Below, piece by piece: positions 36,349 through 45,640 of a stretch of DNA of 64,000 nt (within the stretch, counting starts at the first letter, position 1; every line of letters begins with the position of its first letter). Source of the stretch: Nostoc sp. 'Lobaria pulmonaria (5183) cyanobiont' (GTDB taxonomy: Bacteria > Cyanobacteriota > Cyanobacteriia > Cyanobacteriales > Nostocaceae). The notes beneath the pieces are model-generated. The model saw nothing but the letters and a program-made list of their open reading frames with translations, was not told the origin of the DNA and ran no database searches. A program made the translations under genes and the position numbers. The stretch lies in the NCBI RefSeq assembly GCF_002949795.1, contig NZ_CP026692.1:2167501-2231500 (forward strand), in the 5' to 3' direction.

Positions 36349-37257
36349 ATGAGACAACTTATTATTGCTGAACGCGTATGCCTCATTGGTCATATCGCGT
36401 CAAAAGCCTTTGGACTGGTAGGGATGCTACTGGTAGTACCTAATGCCGAAAGAATTTTCAACTTATCGCAGGTAGGAGAAACTGCCGTACAGTTAAGTAT
36501 GGCTGGCGGTGGTGTAGTTGATATCATCTTAGGGACAGTAGCTGTCTCTATTTATGCCTACCGGACGTTGGGATTAGGAACTTGGCTGGCATTTATGCTA
36601 CCGGCTATGTTTATCTCTTTGGGGAGTGAACTACTGGGAACGAGTACAGGGTTTCCATTTGGTGATTATAGCTACTTGAGTGGCTTGGGTTATAAAATTG
36701 GGGGGCTAGTTCCTTTCACAATTCCTTTATCTTGGTTTTATGTTGGGCTGTCGTGTTACTTAATTGCGAGAACTGGTTTGAAAGTGCCTCAAAAACCCAG
36801 TTGGGGACGCCATATTGCTGCGATAGCCGTTGGTGCTTTGCTCTTCACTTGCTGGGACTTTGCCCTTGAACCGGCTATGAGTCAAACTTCTCTGCCCTTT
36901 TGGTATTGGGAACAACCAGGAGCTTTCTTTGGAACACCTTACCAGAACTATATGGGTTGGTTTGGTACTAGCGCCCTGTTTATGAGTGTGGCAGGATTAT
37001 TGTGGAGAAATACCTCGATTAAATTAGAGCGATCGCAACTCAATCTGCCCTTAGTCGTTTATTTAACTAACTTTGTCTTCGCCGCTGGACTCAGCTTGGC
37101 CGCTGGATTCTCTATCCCTGTGTTACTCGGCTTATTGCTAGGTGTGATTCCGGCTGTGGCGCTGTGGTCAAGGAGTTCAACCACACCTGCTCAAGTTACT
37201 GTTGAACCAATAACCAAAGAAGTATCAGTAGCAAAGGTTGAAGTTGCCTTGAAATAA
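36349..37257 (+). CDS. cruF: Carotenoid 1,2-hydratase CruF
   Basis: 302 residues of the CruF/DUF422 membrane family: about seven hydrophobic spans, with GTSTGFPFGDYSYLSGLGYKI, PFTIPLSWFYVGL and CWDFALEPAMSQTSLPFWYWE as conserved blocks. CruF hydrates the psi end of gamma-carotene, an early step to myxoxanthophyll. The next gene is the partner glycosyltransferase cruG, the order described in Synechococcus, which supports the assignment. The protein ends in a short hydrophilic tail. Confidence 0.9.
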   Translation: MRQLIIAERVCLIGHIASKAFGLVGMLLVVPNAERIFNLSQVGETAVQLSMAGGGVVDIILGTVAVSIYAYRTLGLGTWLAFMLPAMFISLGSELLGTSTGFPFGDYSYLSGLGYKIGGLVPFTIPLSWFYVGLSCYLIARTGLKVPQKPSWGRHIAAIAVGALLFTCWDFALEPAMSQTSLPFWYWEQPGAFFGTPYQNYMGWFGTSALFMSVAGLLWRNTSIKLERSQLNLPLVVYLTNFVFAAGLSLAAGFSIPVLLGLLLGVIPAVALWSRSSTTPAQVTVEPITKEVSVAKVEVALK

Positions 37258-37307
37258 GCGTTTTGGGGAATGGGGACTCAGAGACAAGGAGAATAACCCA
37301 TGCCCCA

Positions 37308-37353
37308 TGACTAATGACTAATGACTAATGATCAATGACTAATGACTAATGAC
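37308..37353. repeat. Heptamer tandem repeat (TGACTAA) reaching into cruG
   Basis: Six or seven TGACTAA-type units with one variant (TGATCAA). The last units contain the ATG used by cruG at 37342, so the repeat supplies the first codons of the gene. Confidence 0.75.
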
Positions 37354-38547
37354 AACACTTTGATAGTAGAAAGCGCCATTTCTCTTTTATTGCTACTTAT
37401 CCAAGTACCAGCAACGGCGATTCTGTTTTCACGTTTGTTAAAGGGGCCAAGACGCCATCCTCCAATAGAACCCCAACAACCGATACCTGAGCTTTTAGGT
37501 AAGGTTAGCATCGTTGTTCCTACACTGAACGAAGCGCTTCGCATTAGCCCTCTGTTGACTGGTTTAAGTCAGCAAAGCTATGAAGTTCGGGAAATTATGG
37601 TTGTAGACAGCAAGTCCAGCGATCGCACCCCCGATTTGGTAAAAGCTTCACAGCAAAAAGATCCGCGCTTTCGCCTGATGACAGATGATCCCTTACCCTC
37701 TGGTTGGGTGGGGCGTCCTTGGGCGTTGCATAACGGTTTTCTATATAGCTCAGAGGCTAGTCAGTGGTTCTTGGGGTTGGATGCTGATATCCAACCACAT
37801 CCTGGTTTAGTTGCTGGTTTGGTAAAGACGGCCGAAGCACAAGGCTACGATTTGGTTTCTCTTTCACCCCAGTTCATCCTCAAATACCCTGGAGAGTGCT
37901 GGCTACAACCGGCTTTATTGATGACTCTGCTTTACCGATTTGACCCAGCCGGGATCAATACAGAGCAACCAGAACGGGTAATGGCAAATGGGCAGTGTTT
38001 TTTGTGTCGTCGCTCCGTTTTAGCTGCTGTGGGTGGTTATAGCAGTGCGAGGAGTTCTTTTTGTGATGATGTCACCTTAGCACGCAATATTGCTATCCAA
38101 GGGTATAAAGTCGGCTTTTTAGACGGTGCAAAGGTATTAAAAGTACGCATGTATGAAGGGGCGATGGAGACATGGAAGGAGTGGGGGCGGAGTCTCGACC
38201 TTAAAGATGCAACTTCTCGCTCTCAGTTGTGGGGAGATTTATGGCTACTCACATCTGTTCAAGGTCTACCGTTTTTAATTGTCCTGACTTTTTTGTTGAT
38301 TTCTCCCACACTCTCATATTTGCCAACTCCCCCACTCCTACTGCTGGGACTGAATTTATTCCTGTTGGTGATTCGCTTTGCGATGCTAATAGCGATCGCA
38401 CCTTCTTATGATCGCACAAACGCTAAAGGCAGCTGGTTATTCTGGCTTTCCCCTTTGGCCGACCCCTTCGCTGTGCTACGAATCTTCTTATCTGCATTCC
38501 GCACCCCGCGCGAGTGGCGAGGACGCAAGTATAGTGCTGAGTTGTGA
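37342..38547 (+). CDS. cruG: Glycosyltransferase CruG (myxoxanthophyll)
   Basis: 401 residues. An N-terminal membrane helix (about 8-28) precedes a family 2 glycosyltransferase domain: VSIVVPTLNEA, VDSKSSDRTPDL, LGLDADIQPHPGLV (metal-binding DAD) and SFCDDVTLARN. C-terminal membrane spans lie at about 305-370. It should transfer the sugar to the hydroxylated carotenoid made by CruF. The start lies inside a heptamer array and begins MTNDNTLI; true initiation could be slightly different because every repeat unit offers an ATG. Confidence 0.88.
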   Translation: MTNDNTLIVESAISLLLLLIQVPATAILFSRLLKGPRRHPPIEPQQPIPELLGKVSIVVPTLNEALRISPLLTGLSQQSYEVREIMVVDSKSSDRTPDLVKASQQKDPRFRLMTDDPLPSGWVGRPWALHNGFLYSSEASQWFLGLDADIQPHPGLVAGLVKTAEAQGYDLVSLSPQFILKYPGECWLQPALLMTLLYRFDPAGINTEQPERVMANGQCFLCRRSVLAAVGGYSSARSSFCDDVTLARNIAIQGYKVGFLDGAKVLKVRMYEGAMETWKEWGRSLDLKDATSRSQLWGDLWLLTSVQGLPFLIVLTFLLISPTLSYLPTPPLLLLGLNLFLLVIRFAMLIAIAPSYDRTNAKGSWLFWLSPLADPFAVLRIFLSAFRTPREWRGRKYSAEL

Positions 38548-38667
38548 GTTGTGTTAGCGGTAGCGGGGCGTTTAGCCCGTGCTGAGTAGAGAGTAGGGAG
38601 TAGGGAGTGAGCAGTGAAGAGTTTAGAGTGAGGAGTTAAAAATTCAAAACTCAGCACTCAGCACTCC

Positions 38668-39576
38668 TTACTCCTCTTCACCTCCTACTCGATCCCCGCG
38701 TTCCAATTCCCAAAGAATTTGATTTCCTTCACGGCGTACCCGTGACACTATCCAATTTCGCCAGCGCCATTGATCCCCACGACTGGTGACAGCGCTGGCG
38801 TGGACATCCATCAAGTCTGCTAACTCAGAACTGGTAATTAAGTAGCCTTTTTCAGAAATTTCGTCAGCTATACGCAGAGTTTCGACCAAGCTGCGGAGTT
38901 GCGAAACCCTCATTTCTGGCGGTTTTTCATCGGTTACGGCCGCAGTTGGCCCAATTGATGGTTCCATAACGGTTATTTCTGGTGCAGAAGTACTGATTTC
39001 TTGCGGACTTTGGTTAGTTATTCGAGAGTTTTTTTCATAATCAGCTACTTTTGCTACATTTACTTCATTTTGGGAAGGTAAAGATTTAAAAAAATCTGTG
39101 GAGTATAATTGTTGTATCGAAGGGATTTTGCCACTTGCATAAGCGCGAGCGATCGCATCACAACGTTCGTTACCTATGTTACCAGAATGTCCCCGGACGT
39201 ATTGCCATTTTACTTGTTGGGTATTGAGTTCATCTAATATTTCTAAAAGGTCTTGGTTTTGGACAGGTTTACCATCTGACTTTTTCCAGCCTTTATTTTT
39301 CCAGCCTTTCACCCATTTAGTAACGCAGTTAATCAGGTATTCGCTATCGGTATGAAGGGTGATGGGTTGGGCTTGTTGAGATGTTTGCAGAAATTGAAGG
39401 GCAGCGATCGCAGCTTGCATCTCCATTTTATTATTAGTGGTATGAGGGGATGCATCGCCCATTTCGTGGATTGAGCCGTCGCTGAAGTAGACGACAACAC
39501 CCCAACCGCCAGGGCCAGGATTACCGGTGCAAGCACCATCAGTGTATATGCTTTGAATTGTGGGTTGGGTGGACAT
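38668..39576 (-). CDS. rnhA: Ribonuclease HI with C-terminal extension
   Basis: 302 residues. The N-terminal 150 are a complete RNase HI: YTDGACTGNPGPGGWG (first Asp), NNKMEMQAAI (Glu), LHTDSEYLI (Asp) and GHSGNIGNERCDAIA (His and final Asp). It cleaves RNA in RNA-DNA hybrids. A low-complexity linker follows, then a C-terminal domain of about 85 residues (RVSQLRSLVETLRIADEI ... WRWRNWIVSRVRREG) that is not part of standard RNase HI. That domain is Arg/Trp-rich and may bind nucleic acid. The length is about twice the normal 150 residues. Confidence 0.9.
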   Translation of the reverse strand: MSTQPTIQSIYTDGACTGNPGPGGWGVVVYFSDGSIHEMGDASPHTTNNKMEMQAAIAALQFLQTSQQAQPITLHTDSEYLINCVTKWVKGWKNKGWKKSDGKPVQNQDLLEILDELNTQQVKWQYVRGHSGNIGNERCDAIARAYASGKIPSIQQLYSTDFFKSLPSQNEVNVAKVADYEKNSRITNQSPQEISTSAPEITVMEPSIGPTAAVTDEKPPEMRVSQLRSLVETLRIADEISEKGYLITSSELADLMDVHASAVTSRGDQWRWRNWIVSRVRREGNQILWELERGDRVGGEEE

Positions 39577-39705
39577 GGTTAGAGTATCGAACCGCGAAGG
39601 ACGCTAAGGATTCTAAGGAAAGAGTTATTAGCGGCGAATTTTTTTAACAAATATCCAGGCTATTATACTGATAAAATCTCTTGATTCTGACTCCTGAATT
39701 CTTCT

Positions 39706-39960
39706 CTAATCCTGATTATCTGGCAACTTTTCCATTTCCTCAGTAATTAGCGTCTGAAAATCTTCGTCACAATGATTATGCAGATGAACTACACCAGCTA
39801 GGAGTTCTGCTAGAATTTCAGCTTGTTGGTTCGCAGTTAAACTAGTTAACTGTAACTGGTTAACTAATGCTTGTACTTTCAGGCATTCTATACCTAATTC
39901 AGCAATCAAGGTACTGAGGGTTAAATTGGTTATTGCAAGAGGGCGATCGCTAATCTGCAT
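39706..39960 (-). CDS. Small helical hypothetical protein
   Basis: 84 residues, mostly helical and acidic, no signal or membrane segment. Sequence runs MQISDRPLAITNLTL to EEMEKLPDNQD. It begins 2 bases after the stop of a decayed small gene (39963-40149), which itself overlaps the M50 protease stop, so all belong to one transcription unit. No family recognised. Confidence 0.6.
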   Translation of the reverse strand: MQISDRPLAITNLTLSTLIAELGIECLKVQALVNQLQLTSLTANQQAEILAELLAGVVHLHNHCDEDFQTLITEEMEKLPDNQD

Positions 39961-39962
39961 AT

Positions 39963-40149
39963 TTATTGTCCCAATCTTTTACGCGCTTGTTGGATTGCCT
40001 GATCAAAAGCACGAATCTCTTTTTCCCCAATGCTTAATTAGACCTTCGTCAGCAAAACTCTTTTCTGATTCCAGTCTAATCTTTTCTTAATGTTCAGTAA
40101 TTCTTTGAGCTAAAGATTCAATCACCTTTTGATGGTGCTTTTTCCCCAT
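39963..40149 (-). pseudogene. Decayed small gene in the M50 protease operon
   Basis: The ATG at 40149 overlaps the protease stop (TGATG). The frame reads MGKKHHQKVIESLAQRITEH, hits TAA, then continues KIRLESEKSFADEGLIKHW. One extra G in a GGGG run then shifts the frame, after which EKEIRAFDQAIQQARKRLG follows to a TAA at 39963. Repairing both defects gives an intact helical protein of about 61 residues. I read this as a recently broken gene; sequencing error is an alternative for the G-run indel. Confidence 0.6.
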
Positions 40150-40892
40150 CACTCTGAACGATAAGCAACACGGAGACTTTGGATTAAAATCACCAGAGAT
40201 GCGATCGCCATTAACCCGCCCCAAAACCAGTAAGGTAAAAGCAAATATCGCTGCATTTGCGCTGTATCAGAAATTCCAAGGGGCCCAGCAGAACTACTAA
40301 ATAGATAATCAAGTTGATGGTACGTACTTACACAAGCTTGTACACCCAAAAATTGAATGACAAACCCTTGCACCCAGCGAGGTGCTCTTAAGGCAATACC
40401 TAAGATTATTAAACCTAGTAAGGGAATTGCCACCAATCCAAACCAGGAACGCACCCAAATTAATGTGGACAACAGCAAAAAACTTCCTAAAATTTTCAAA
40501 CAGAGGGTTGCTGCTGTAAAACTGCGGGAAGCCAGAATCAAAGCTGCACCGGCAAGAGGCGGCCCCATTGGCCCGGCTGCGGCGATTATTGCTGGGACAA
40601 TTGGCCCCAATGACGAACGAATGCCATAAGTTGCGACACCAGAACCATTGCTAAAAATCTGCAACTTCTGAAACTGTCCCCCTAATAGCAGTGCCATTAA
40701 ACCGTGACCCATTTCATGAAACCAAGTTGCCAGAATTGTAAATGGGTATAAGATATAATCTCCTTTTGGTACTTGCCACAATAAAGCAGTTGCGATCGCT
40801 GCTGCAACTAGCCAGGTTAGCCCCATACGTTCAACAACTAGCGGGGCTTCTTTAGCGAGCAAGGGTTCAAAATTTTTACTTGGTTCCCTCAT
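40149..40892 (-). CDS. M50-family membrane metallopeptidase
   Basis: 247 residues with six or so hydrophobic spans. The zinc motif HEMGH is at the end of the second span (ATWFHEMGHGLMALLLGG), typical of M50B site-2-type proteases. A later polar segment, GLIILGIALRAPRWVQ, separates the last spans. Such enzymes cut membrane-embedded substrates such as anti-sigma factors; the substrate here is unknown. The second metal-ligand motif (NxxPxxxLDG) of classical S2P is not obvious, so activity is probable but not certain. Confidence 0.8.
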   Translation of the reverse strand: MREPSKNFEPLLAKEAPLVVERMGLTWLVAAAIATALLWQVPKGDYILYPFTILATWFHEMGHGLMALLLGGQFQKLQIFSNGSGVATYGIRSSLGPIVPAIIAAAGPMGPPLAGAALILASRSFTAATLCLKILGSFLLLSTLIWVRSWFGLVAIPLLGLIILGIALRAPRWVQGFVIQFLGVQACVSTYHQLDYLFSSSAGPLGISDTAQMQRYLLLPYWFWGGLMAIASLVILIQSLRVAYRSE

Positions 40893-41129
40893 AGGTCACT
40901 CATTGGCAGTGTATTTCCATCCATCCTAGTGTAATTATTAAAGTAATGGAGTTGCTCAACAGTGCAACAATTTGCACCTGGAAGCGACGGCTGTTAACTA
41001 TGGCGCTATCAAGAACAACATAGTTATCCGTCGCTTTTCTAATGCAGTTCATTTGTTTTTCCTCCAAAATAAATGCCGGAGGATGGGCAGAAAATACTTA
41101 AACTGATGTCACAATCGATCGAAAATCAG

Positions 41130-42011
41130 TTAAGCAAGTTGAAACAGAAATGTCATCAAGTCTCCTTTACCCAAGCTGATGCGATCGCCTGGTCGCAAGC
41201 GATGACGGTTCCCTGGTAAAAGTGGCAAATTATTGATGTAAGTGCCATTAGAACTTCCCACATCCTCTACATAATGAGCATCTCCCTCGACGCGAATATC
41301 TGCATGAATCCGCGAGACAATTTCGGAATTGGGAAATCCTGAAACATCTATATCTGGAGGAATCCGGTCATTGGGCTTGCCGATATGAATCACAGAGAAA
41401 TTTTGCGGCAATTCAATTAAGCGATCACTTTGAACGTGGATTAACCGTGCTGTAACCTGCTGCAATTGCGTTCTGGCAGCAGTTGCAGTTGATGCTGGTG
41501 CTGCTGGCTCTTTTGCTTCGATTTCAGAGGCTGGTGCTGGTTCCACAGGTGGTGGAGTTGGAATACTACTCTGTCCAGAGACTACGGGTTGAGCTACAAC
41601 GGTTGGCGGTGGCTCTGGGGGGCTGCTTACTGTAACAGGTACCTGTGGCGCTGGTTCTGGGGGAACTGCCACCTCTGTTGGTGGTAAAGATGATTCGGGA
41701 GGATGGGAGTTAGTAGAACCGCTTATTCCCAAGGCATCTGGTTGTAAAAGTTCTAACAGTGGATCGGGTGGAGCTAACGCTGGCACTTCCACGGGAATAT
41801 CGGGAGTTACTGTTGCAGCTACTGCGGTATGAACGTGTGGAACACCTGCGGAGTGAAGGTTATAGCCACACTGACCGCAGAATGCAGCATCTGCCTGCAC
41901 AGTTGCTCCACAACTGGGACAATTAGTAGTCGCAGGTAACGGTGTATAACAAGCTTCACATTGGACAGCGCCGTCAGGGTTGGGATGATTGCAATTAGGG
42001 CAGACGAGCAT
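41130..42011 (-). CDS. FHA-domain protein with N-terminal zinc ribbons
   Basis: 293 residues. Two CxxC pairs at the N-terminus (CPNCNHPNPDGAVQCEACY, and CPSCGATVQADAAFCGQCG) form zinc ribbons. A long Pro/Ala/Val-rich linker (about 65-190) follows, then an FHA domain (about 200-290: IHIGKPNDRIPPDIDVSGF, IVSRIHADIRVEG, SSNGTYINNLPL, GDRISLGK). FHA domains bind phosphothreonine peptides, so it is likely an adaptor in Ser/Thr-kinase signalling. No kinase is adjacent. Confidence 0.9.
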   Translation of the reverse strand: MLVCPNCNHPNPDGAVQCEACYTPLPATTNCPSCGATVQADAAFCGQCGYNLHSAGVPHVHTAVAATVTPDIPVEVPALAPPDPLLELLQPDALGISGSTNSHPPESSLPPTEVAVPPEPAPQVPVTVSSPPEPPPTVVAQPVVSGQSSIPTPPPVEPAPASEIEAKEPAAPASTATAARTQLQQVTARLIHVQSDRLIELPQNFSVIHIGKPNDRIPPDIDVSGFPNSEIVSRIHADIRVEGDAHYVEDVGSSNGTYINNLPLLPGNRHRLRPGDRISLGKGDLMTFLFQLA

Positions 42012-42257
42012 CGATATTTAGCCTTTGTTCAAGATCATCATAAATATAGTTAGGACTGGCAAGCAGAGGGCGGCCGTAGATTTAGATTCTAGCAATTACT
42101 GCTAATGGAACGATGAATTGGATACTCTTACGCACGGAAGGGGAGCAGAGTGGCAGGGGGGCAGGGGGAGACAAGGGGACAAGTCTCTCCCTTGTCTCCC
42201 CCCTCTTGTTCGTCTACCTTGTCTCTTCTCCATGCCCCATGCCCAATGCCCCATTCT

Positions 42258-42980
42258 TCAATATTGAAGTTCCAAACCTGCTGCTGCATCCAGCAGCCAC
42301 CAAAGCTCTCCTTGGGGCTGAATTAAGCGGGATGGGTAAGTGAAGTCATCGGCTACAGGTGCAAAGACTTGCGCTAAAGCTGGTCGTTTATTTGCACCAG
42401 CAACCAGAAAAATCACGCTACGAGCAGAGTTGATCAAGGGATATGTAAAACTTATCCTGGGGTTTCCGTCTTTGTTACCTACAGTGACGAGGCGATCGCG
42501 TACTTTAAGAGCCTCTGTGTGGGGAAACAAAGATGCGGTATGTGCATCATCACCCATTCCTAGTAATACTACATCCAAGGCGGGAAACTCGACCCCAGAA
42601 GAATTGAAAAATTCTTTGAGCTGTTGTTCGTACTTGGCAGCAGCCAGTTCTGGATTGGCTTCTAAAGTTGGTACGGGGTGAATGTTAGCCGCTGGGATAT
42701 CAACGCGATCTAGCCACGCACGACGCGTCATCAGTTCATTGCTATCGGGGTGATCTGGTGGTACGTAACGCTCATCCCCCCAGAATATATGAATTTTATC
42801 CCAAGGCAGTTTTTGAGTAGCAATCGCTTCGTATAACGGTTTAGGTGTACTGCCGCCAGACAAGGCGATGGTAAACCGCCCCCGCTGCTCAATGGCAGTT
42901 TCTAACTTGGACAGAATTAATTTTAGCGCTCGTGCAACCAGCGCTGGCTGATCCGGTAAAACTTCAACGGTTTTGTTCAT
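42258..42980 (-). CDS. pgl: 6-phosphogluconolactonase
   Basis: 240 residues of the Pgl family: FTIALSGGSTPKPLYEAIA, IFWGDERYVPPDHPDSNE, VVLLGMGDDAHTASLFPHT, and ARSVIFLVAGANKRPAL. It hydrolyses 6-phosphogluconolactone in the oxidative pentose phosphate pathway, which provides NADPH in the dark and in heterocysts. Length is normal. The gene is bounded upstream and downstream by spacers, so it seems to be transcribed alone. Confidence 0.95.
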   Translation of the reverse strand: MNKTVEVLPDQPALVARALKLILSKLETAIEQRGRFTIALSGGSTPKPLYEAIATQKLPWDKIHIFWGDERYVPPDHPDSNELMTRRAWLDRVDIPAANIHPVPTLEANPELAAAKYEQQLKEFFNSSGVEFPALDVVLLGMGDDAHTASLFPHTEALKVRDRLVTVGNKDGNPRISFTYPLINSARSVIFLVAGANKRPALAQVFAPVADDFTYPSRLIQPQGELWWLLDAAAGLELQY

Positions 42981-43251
42981 AGCTTCATCATCATATTGCT
43001 GGCTTCTGGCAATACAATACCGAATTTATTACAATCTCCCTTTTTAACTTTTGAAACATTTAACATCGTGGATTAAGTAAGCTGAAAAACGTAGACCCTC
43101 CTTATCACCTTTAACGGGAAGTTGTCAGTAGTGAGTCATACTAACTACTAACCACTGTAATGATTATTTTTATTTACATCCAGTTACTTGATACTTTGTT
43201 GATCAGGCCACAAAGGATACGTTTATTAATTCTTATTAAAAATTAATAAAA

Positions 43252-43995
43252 CTAATTAATCGCAAACAACGCCTCCCAGTCTGCGATCGCTTCACGTTGG
43301 GCAATTAACAATTCTTGAATTCCTTTTTGGGCGACATCTAGCAGTTGATCTAACTGGGTGCGGCTAAAGCTGCCTTCTTCGGCTGTTCCTTGGACTTCAA
43401 TGATTCCCAGGTGTTGATTCATCACCACATTAAAATCTACTGTTGCAGCCACATCTTCAGTATAATTTAAATCCAAAAATGGCTCTTCCTCCAGTAATCC
43501 TACGGAAACTGCTGCTACCTGTCCACACAAAGGCGATCGCTCCAACACGCCCTCTTGCAACAATTTAGAAATTGCATGAGCCAACGCCACAAACGAGCCT
43601 GTAATGGCTGTTGTCCGAGTTCCAGCATCTGCTTGCAACACATCAGCATCCACAGTCAGCGTGCGTTCTCCCAGTGCCTCAAAATCTATTGCTGCGCGTA
43701 AGCTGCGTCCAATTAGACGTTGAATTTCTTGCGTCCGTCCAGATAATTTCAATAGTTCTCTTTCTTGGCGTTTTTGAGTAGCAGATGGTAACATTCGGTA
43801 CTCAGCAGTTAGCCAGCCTTTACCAGTTCCTTCGAGAAACTTTGGAACTCCCTTATTAACACTAACAGTACAAAGTACTTGAGTATCACCGCATCTTGCG
43901 AGAACAGAACCGGGGGCAAAGCGGGTGAAATTGGGGTGAAAGCTAATCGGACGTAGTTCGTAGGGAATCCGACCGTCAGGACGCTGCCAAGTCAT
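43252..43995 (-). CDS. rph: Ribonuclease PH
   Basis: 247 residues of RNase [93 protein letters not shown] and the C-terminal [20 protein letters not shown]. It trims tRNA 3' ends by phosphorolysis. The whole family core is present, so it should be active. Confidence 0.97.
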   Translation of the reverse strand: MTWQRPDGRIPYELRPISFHPNFTRFAPGSVLARCGDTQVLCTVSVNKGVPKFLEGTGKGWLTAEYRMLPSATQKRQERELLKLSGRTQEIQRLIGRSLRAAIDFEALGERTLTVDADVLQADAGTRTTAITGSFVALAHAISKLLQEGVLERSPLCGQVAAVSVGLLEEEPFLDLNYTEDVAATVDFNVVMNQHLGIIEVQGTAEEGSFSRTQLDQLLDVAQKGIQELLIAQREAIADWEALFAIN

Positions 43996-44123
43996 TGAAG
44001 TTGCCTCAAGTTTTATAATACTGCCTTAAGATTACCTTGGTGTTATTGGGCATTGGGCATGGTTATTCTTCTTGTCCCCTTGTCTTCCTCGTCTCCCCCT
44101 ACCCCCTGCTCCCCTGCCTGCTT

Positions 44124-44747
44124 CTAAGGAACTGAAAGCAGAGTTAAAATATTTAGCTGTACCATCTCTGGTGATTGGTCGCCGTTGATTGTCAACAAGC
44201 AGCGACGACGGTCGTAATATTCTAGGATGGGAATGGTGCGATCGTAGAATAATTCTACACGGCGCTGCACGATTTCTGGTTGGTCATCTGGTAGCGATCG
44301 CCCCAAGGATCGACTAACCATCACAGCTTCCGGGACTTGGAGATAAATTGCCCAATCTAGCTTTTGCCCTAAATCATCCAATAAAAAATCTAATTCTTCA
44401 GCTTGGAACGCAGTACGGGGATAGCCTTCTAACACCCAATCGCAGTTAATGTCTGCTTGTCTGAGGCGTATTCGGATCAATTCAATAATCATTTCGTCTG
44501 GAACTAACTCTCCTTTTTGCATGTAGGACCGTACGTGGTAGCCTAGTTCACTCAAGCTAGCGTAAACCGAAAGAGAAGTCCGGGGATCGGCTTCCAAGCA
44601 TCGAAATTCCGGCAGGGGCTGATTGCCAGATATTGCTGACCGTAAAATCTCACCTGTAGAAATCAGAGGAATATCAAAGTATCTGCAAAGCCTTTGTGCT
44701 TGAGTGCTTTTCCCCGATCCTGAACCTCCCAGAATCACCAATCTCAC
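44124..44747 (-). CDS. Adenylate-kinase-like nucleotide kinase
   Basis: 207 residues. The P-loop is GGSGSGKSTQAQRL, then FDIPLISTGEILRSAI, and VLEGYPRTAFQAEELDFLL (the GxPR motif typical of Adk), with a short LID region around SLGRSLPDDQPEIVQRR. It has the layout of adenylate kinase but diverges from the housekeeping enzyme and stands apart from the ribosomal-protein operon where adk usually lies. Probably a second, specialised NMP kinase. Substrate preference is not readable. Confidence 0.82.
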   Translation of the reverse strand: MRLVILGGSGSGKSTQAQRLCRYFDIPLISTGEILRSAISGNQPLPEFRCLEADPRTSLSVYASLSELGYHVRSYMQKGELVPDEMIIELIRIRLRQADINCDWVLEGYPRTAFQAEELDFLLDDLGQKLDWAIYLQVPEAVMVSRSLGRSLPDDQPEIVQRRVELFYDRTIPILEYYDRRRCLLTINGDQSPEMVQLNILTLLSVP

Positions 44748-45030
44748 AACAATTTACTCCTCATCCTGTCAAATTCCCTACTTGCTAAGTCTGCTTTGCC
44801 CAATTGAAACTAGAAATTTTATGCTTTCATTTTTACAACTCATTTCAGAGAAAAGACGAAAATTTAAATCAAAATAACTCTTGACTTCAATACAAAAGTA
44901 GTGTTTGACTAAGAATGCAATTTGCCAAATTCACCACACCTGTGAAAAACAGATAGATTATACAGGCAGATTTGTAATAAGTACCGCCAGCACAAACCTT
45001 TATTTTATTGTAATTTTTTGAACTTTACCT

Positions 45031-45567
45031 ATGGTTGCCCAGCTAGAAACTCCAAGTATAAATTCACCCATTACCTTACCATATCCAGTTGAAGGGCTAG
45101 TGCAAGTTTTCACTAGCTCCCATCGCAACTTTTTTACGACGGTTATGGCTCAATCACTGAGAATAGCTGGACAAGGAACGCCAGTATTAATCGTGCAGTT
45201 TCTTAAAGGGGGCATTCGTCAAGGACATGATCGACCCATACAATTAGGACAAAATTTAGATTGGATTCGCTGTGATTTGCCTCGTTGTATTGATACACCA
45301 CATTTAGACGATAGAGAAAATCAAGCATTACAAAAGCTGTGGCAATATACACAGCAGGTAGTGTGTGAGAGCAAGTATTCTCTCGCAGTCTTAGATGAGT
45401 TAAGTTTAGCGATTAACTTTGGTTTAATTCCTGAAATGGAAGTTTTAGCGTTTCTAGCAAAACGCCCTCCCCATGTTGATATCATTCTTACAGGGACAGA
45501 GATGCCGAAATCTCTTTTGGATGTGGCAGATCAAATTACAGAGATCCGCCGGAGTTATCGACCTTAA
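45031..45567 (+). CDS. CobO/BtuR-like P-loop protein lacking Walker A
   Basis: 178 residues that follow the corrinoid adenosyltransferase (CobO/BtuR) pattern: VQVFTSS..., QSLRIAGQGTPVLIVQFLKGG, LAVLDELSLAINFGLI (Walker B-like) and PPHVDIILTGTEMP. At the place of the Walker A loop (G.GKGKTT in the family) it has SSHRNFFTT, so ATP binding in the usual way is not expected. It may have lost catalysis and serve a regulatory or structural role. The rest of the fold is well kept, so it is not simply decaying. Confidence 0.75.
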   Translation: MVAQLETPSINSPITLPYPVEGLVQVFTSSHRNFFTTVMAQSLRIAGQGTPVLIVQFLKGGIRQGHDRPIQLGQNLDWIRCDLPRCIDTPHLDDRENQALQKLWQYTQQVVCESKYSLAVLDELSLAINFGLIPEMEVLAFLAKRPPHVDIILTGTEMPKSLLDVADQITEIRRSYRP

Positions 45568-45614
45568 CGAATCTCAGGATTTGAGATTTTGGATTTAATA
45601 ATCTTCAATAAGAG

Positions 45615-45640
45615 GGTGTGTTAAAGTTTGTTAACACACC
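45615..45640. terminator. Bidirectional terminator hairpin
   Basis: GGTGTGTTAA (45615-45624) pairs with TTAACACACC (45631-45640). It lies between convergent genes and overlaps the last bases of the dCMP deaminase gene (stop at 45621). Confidence 0.6.
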
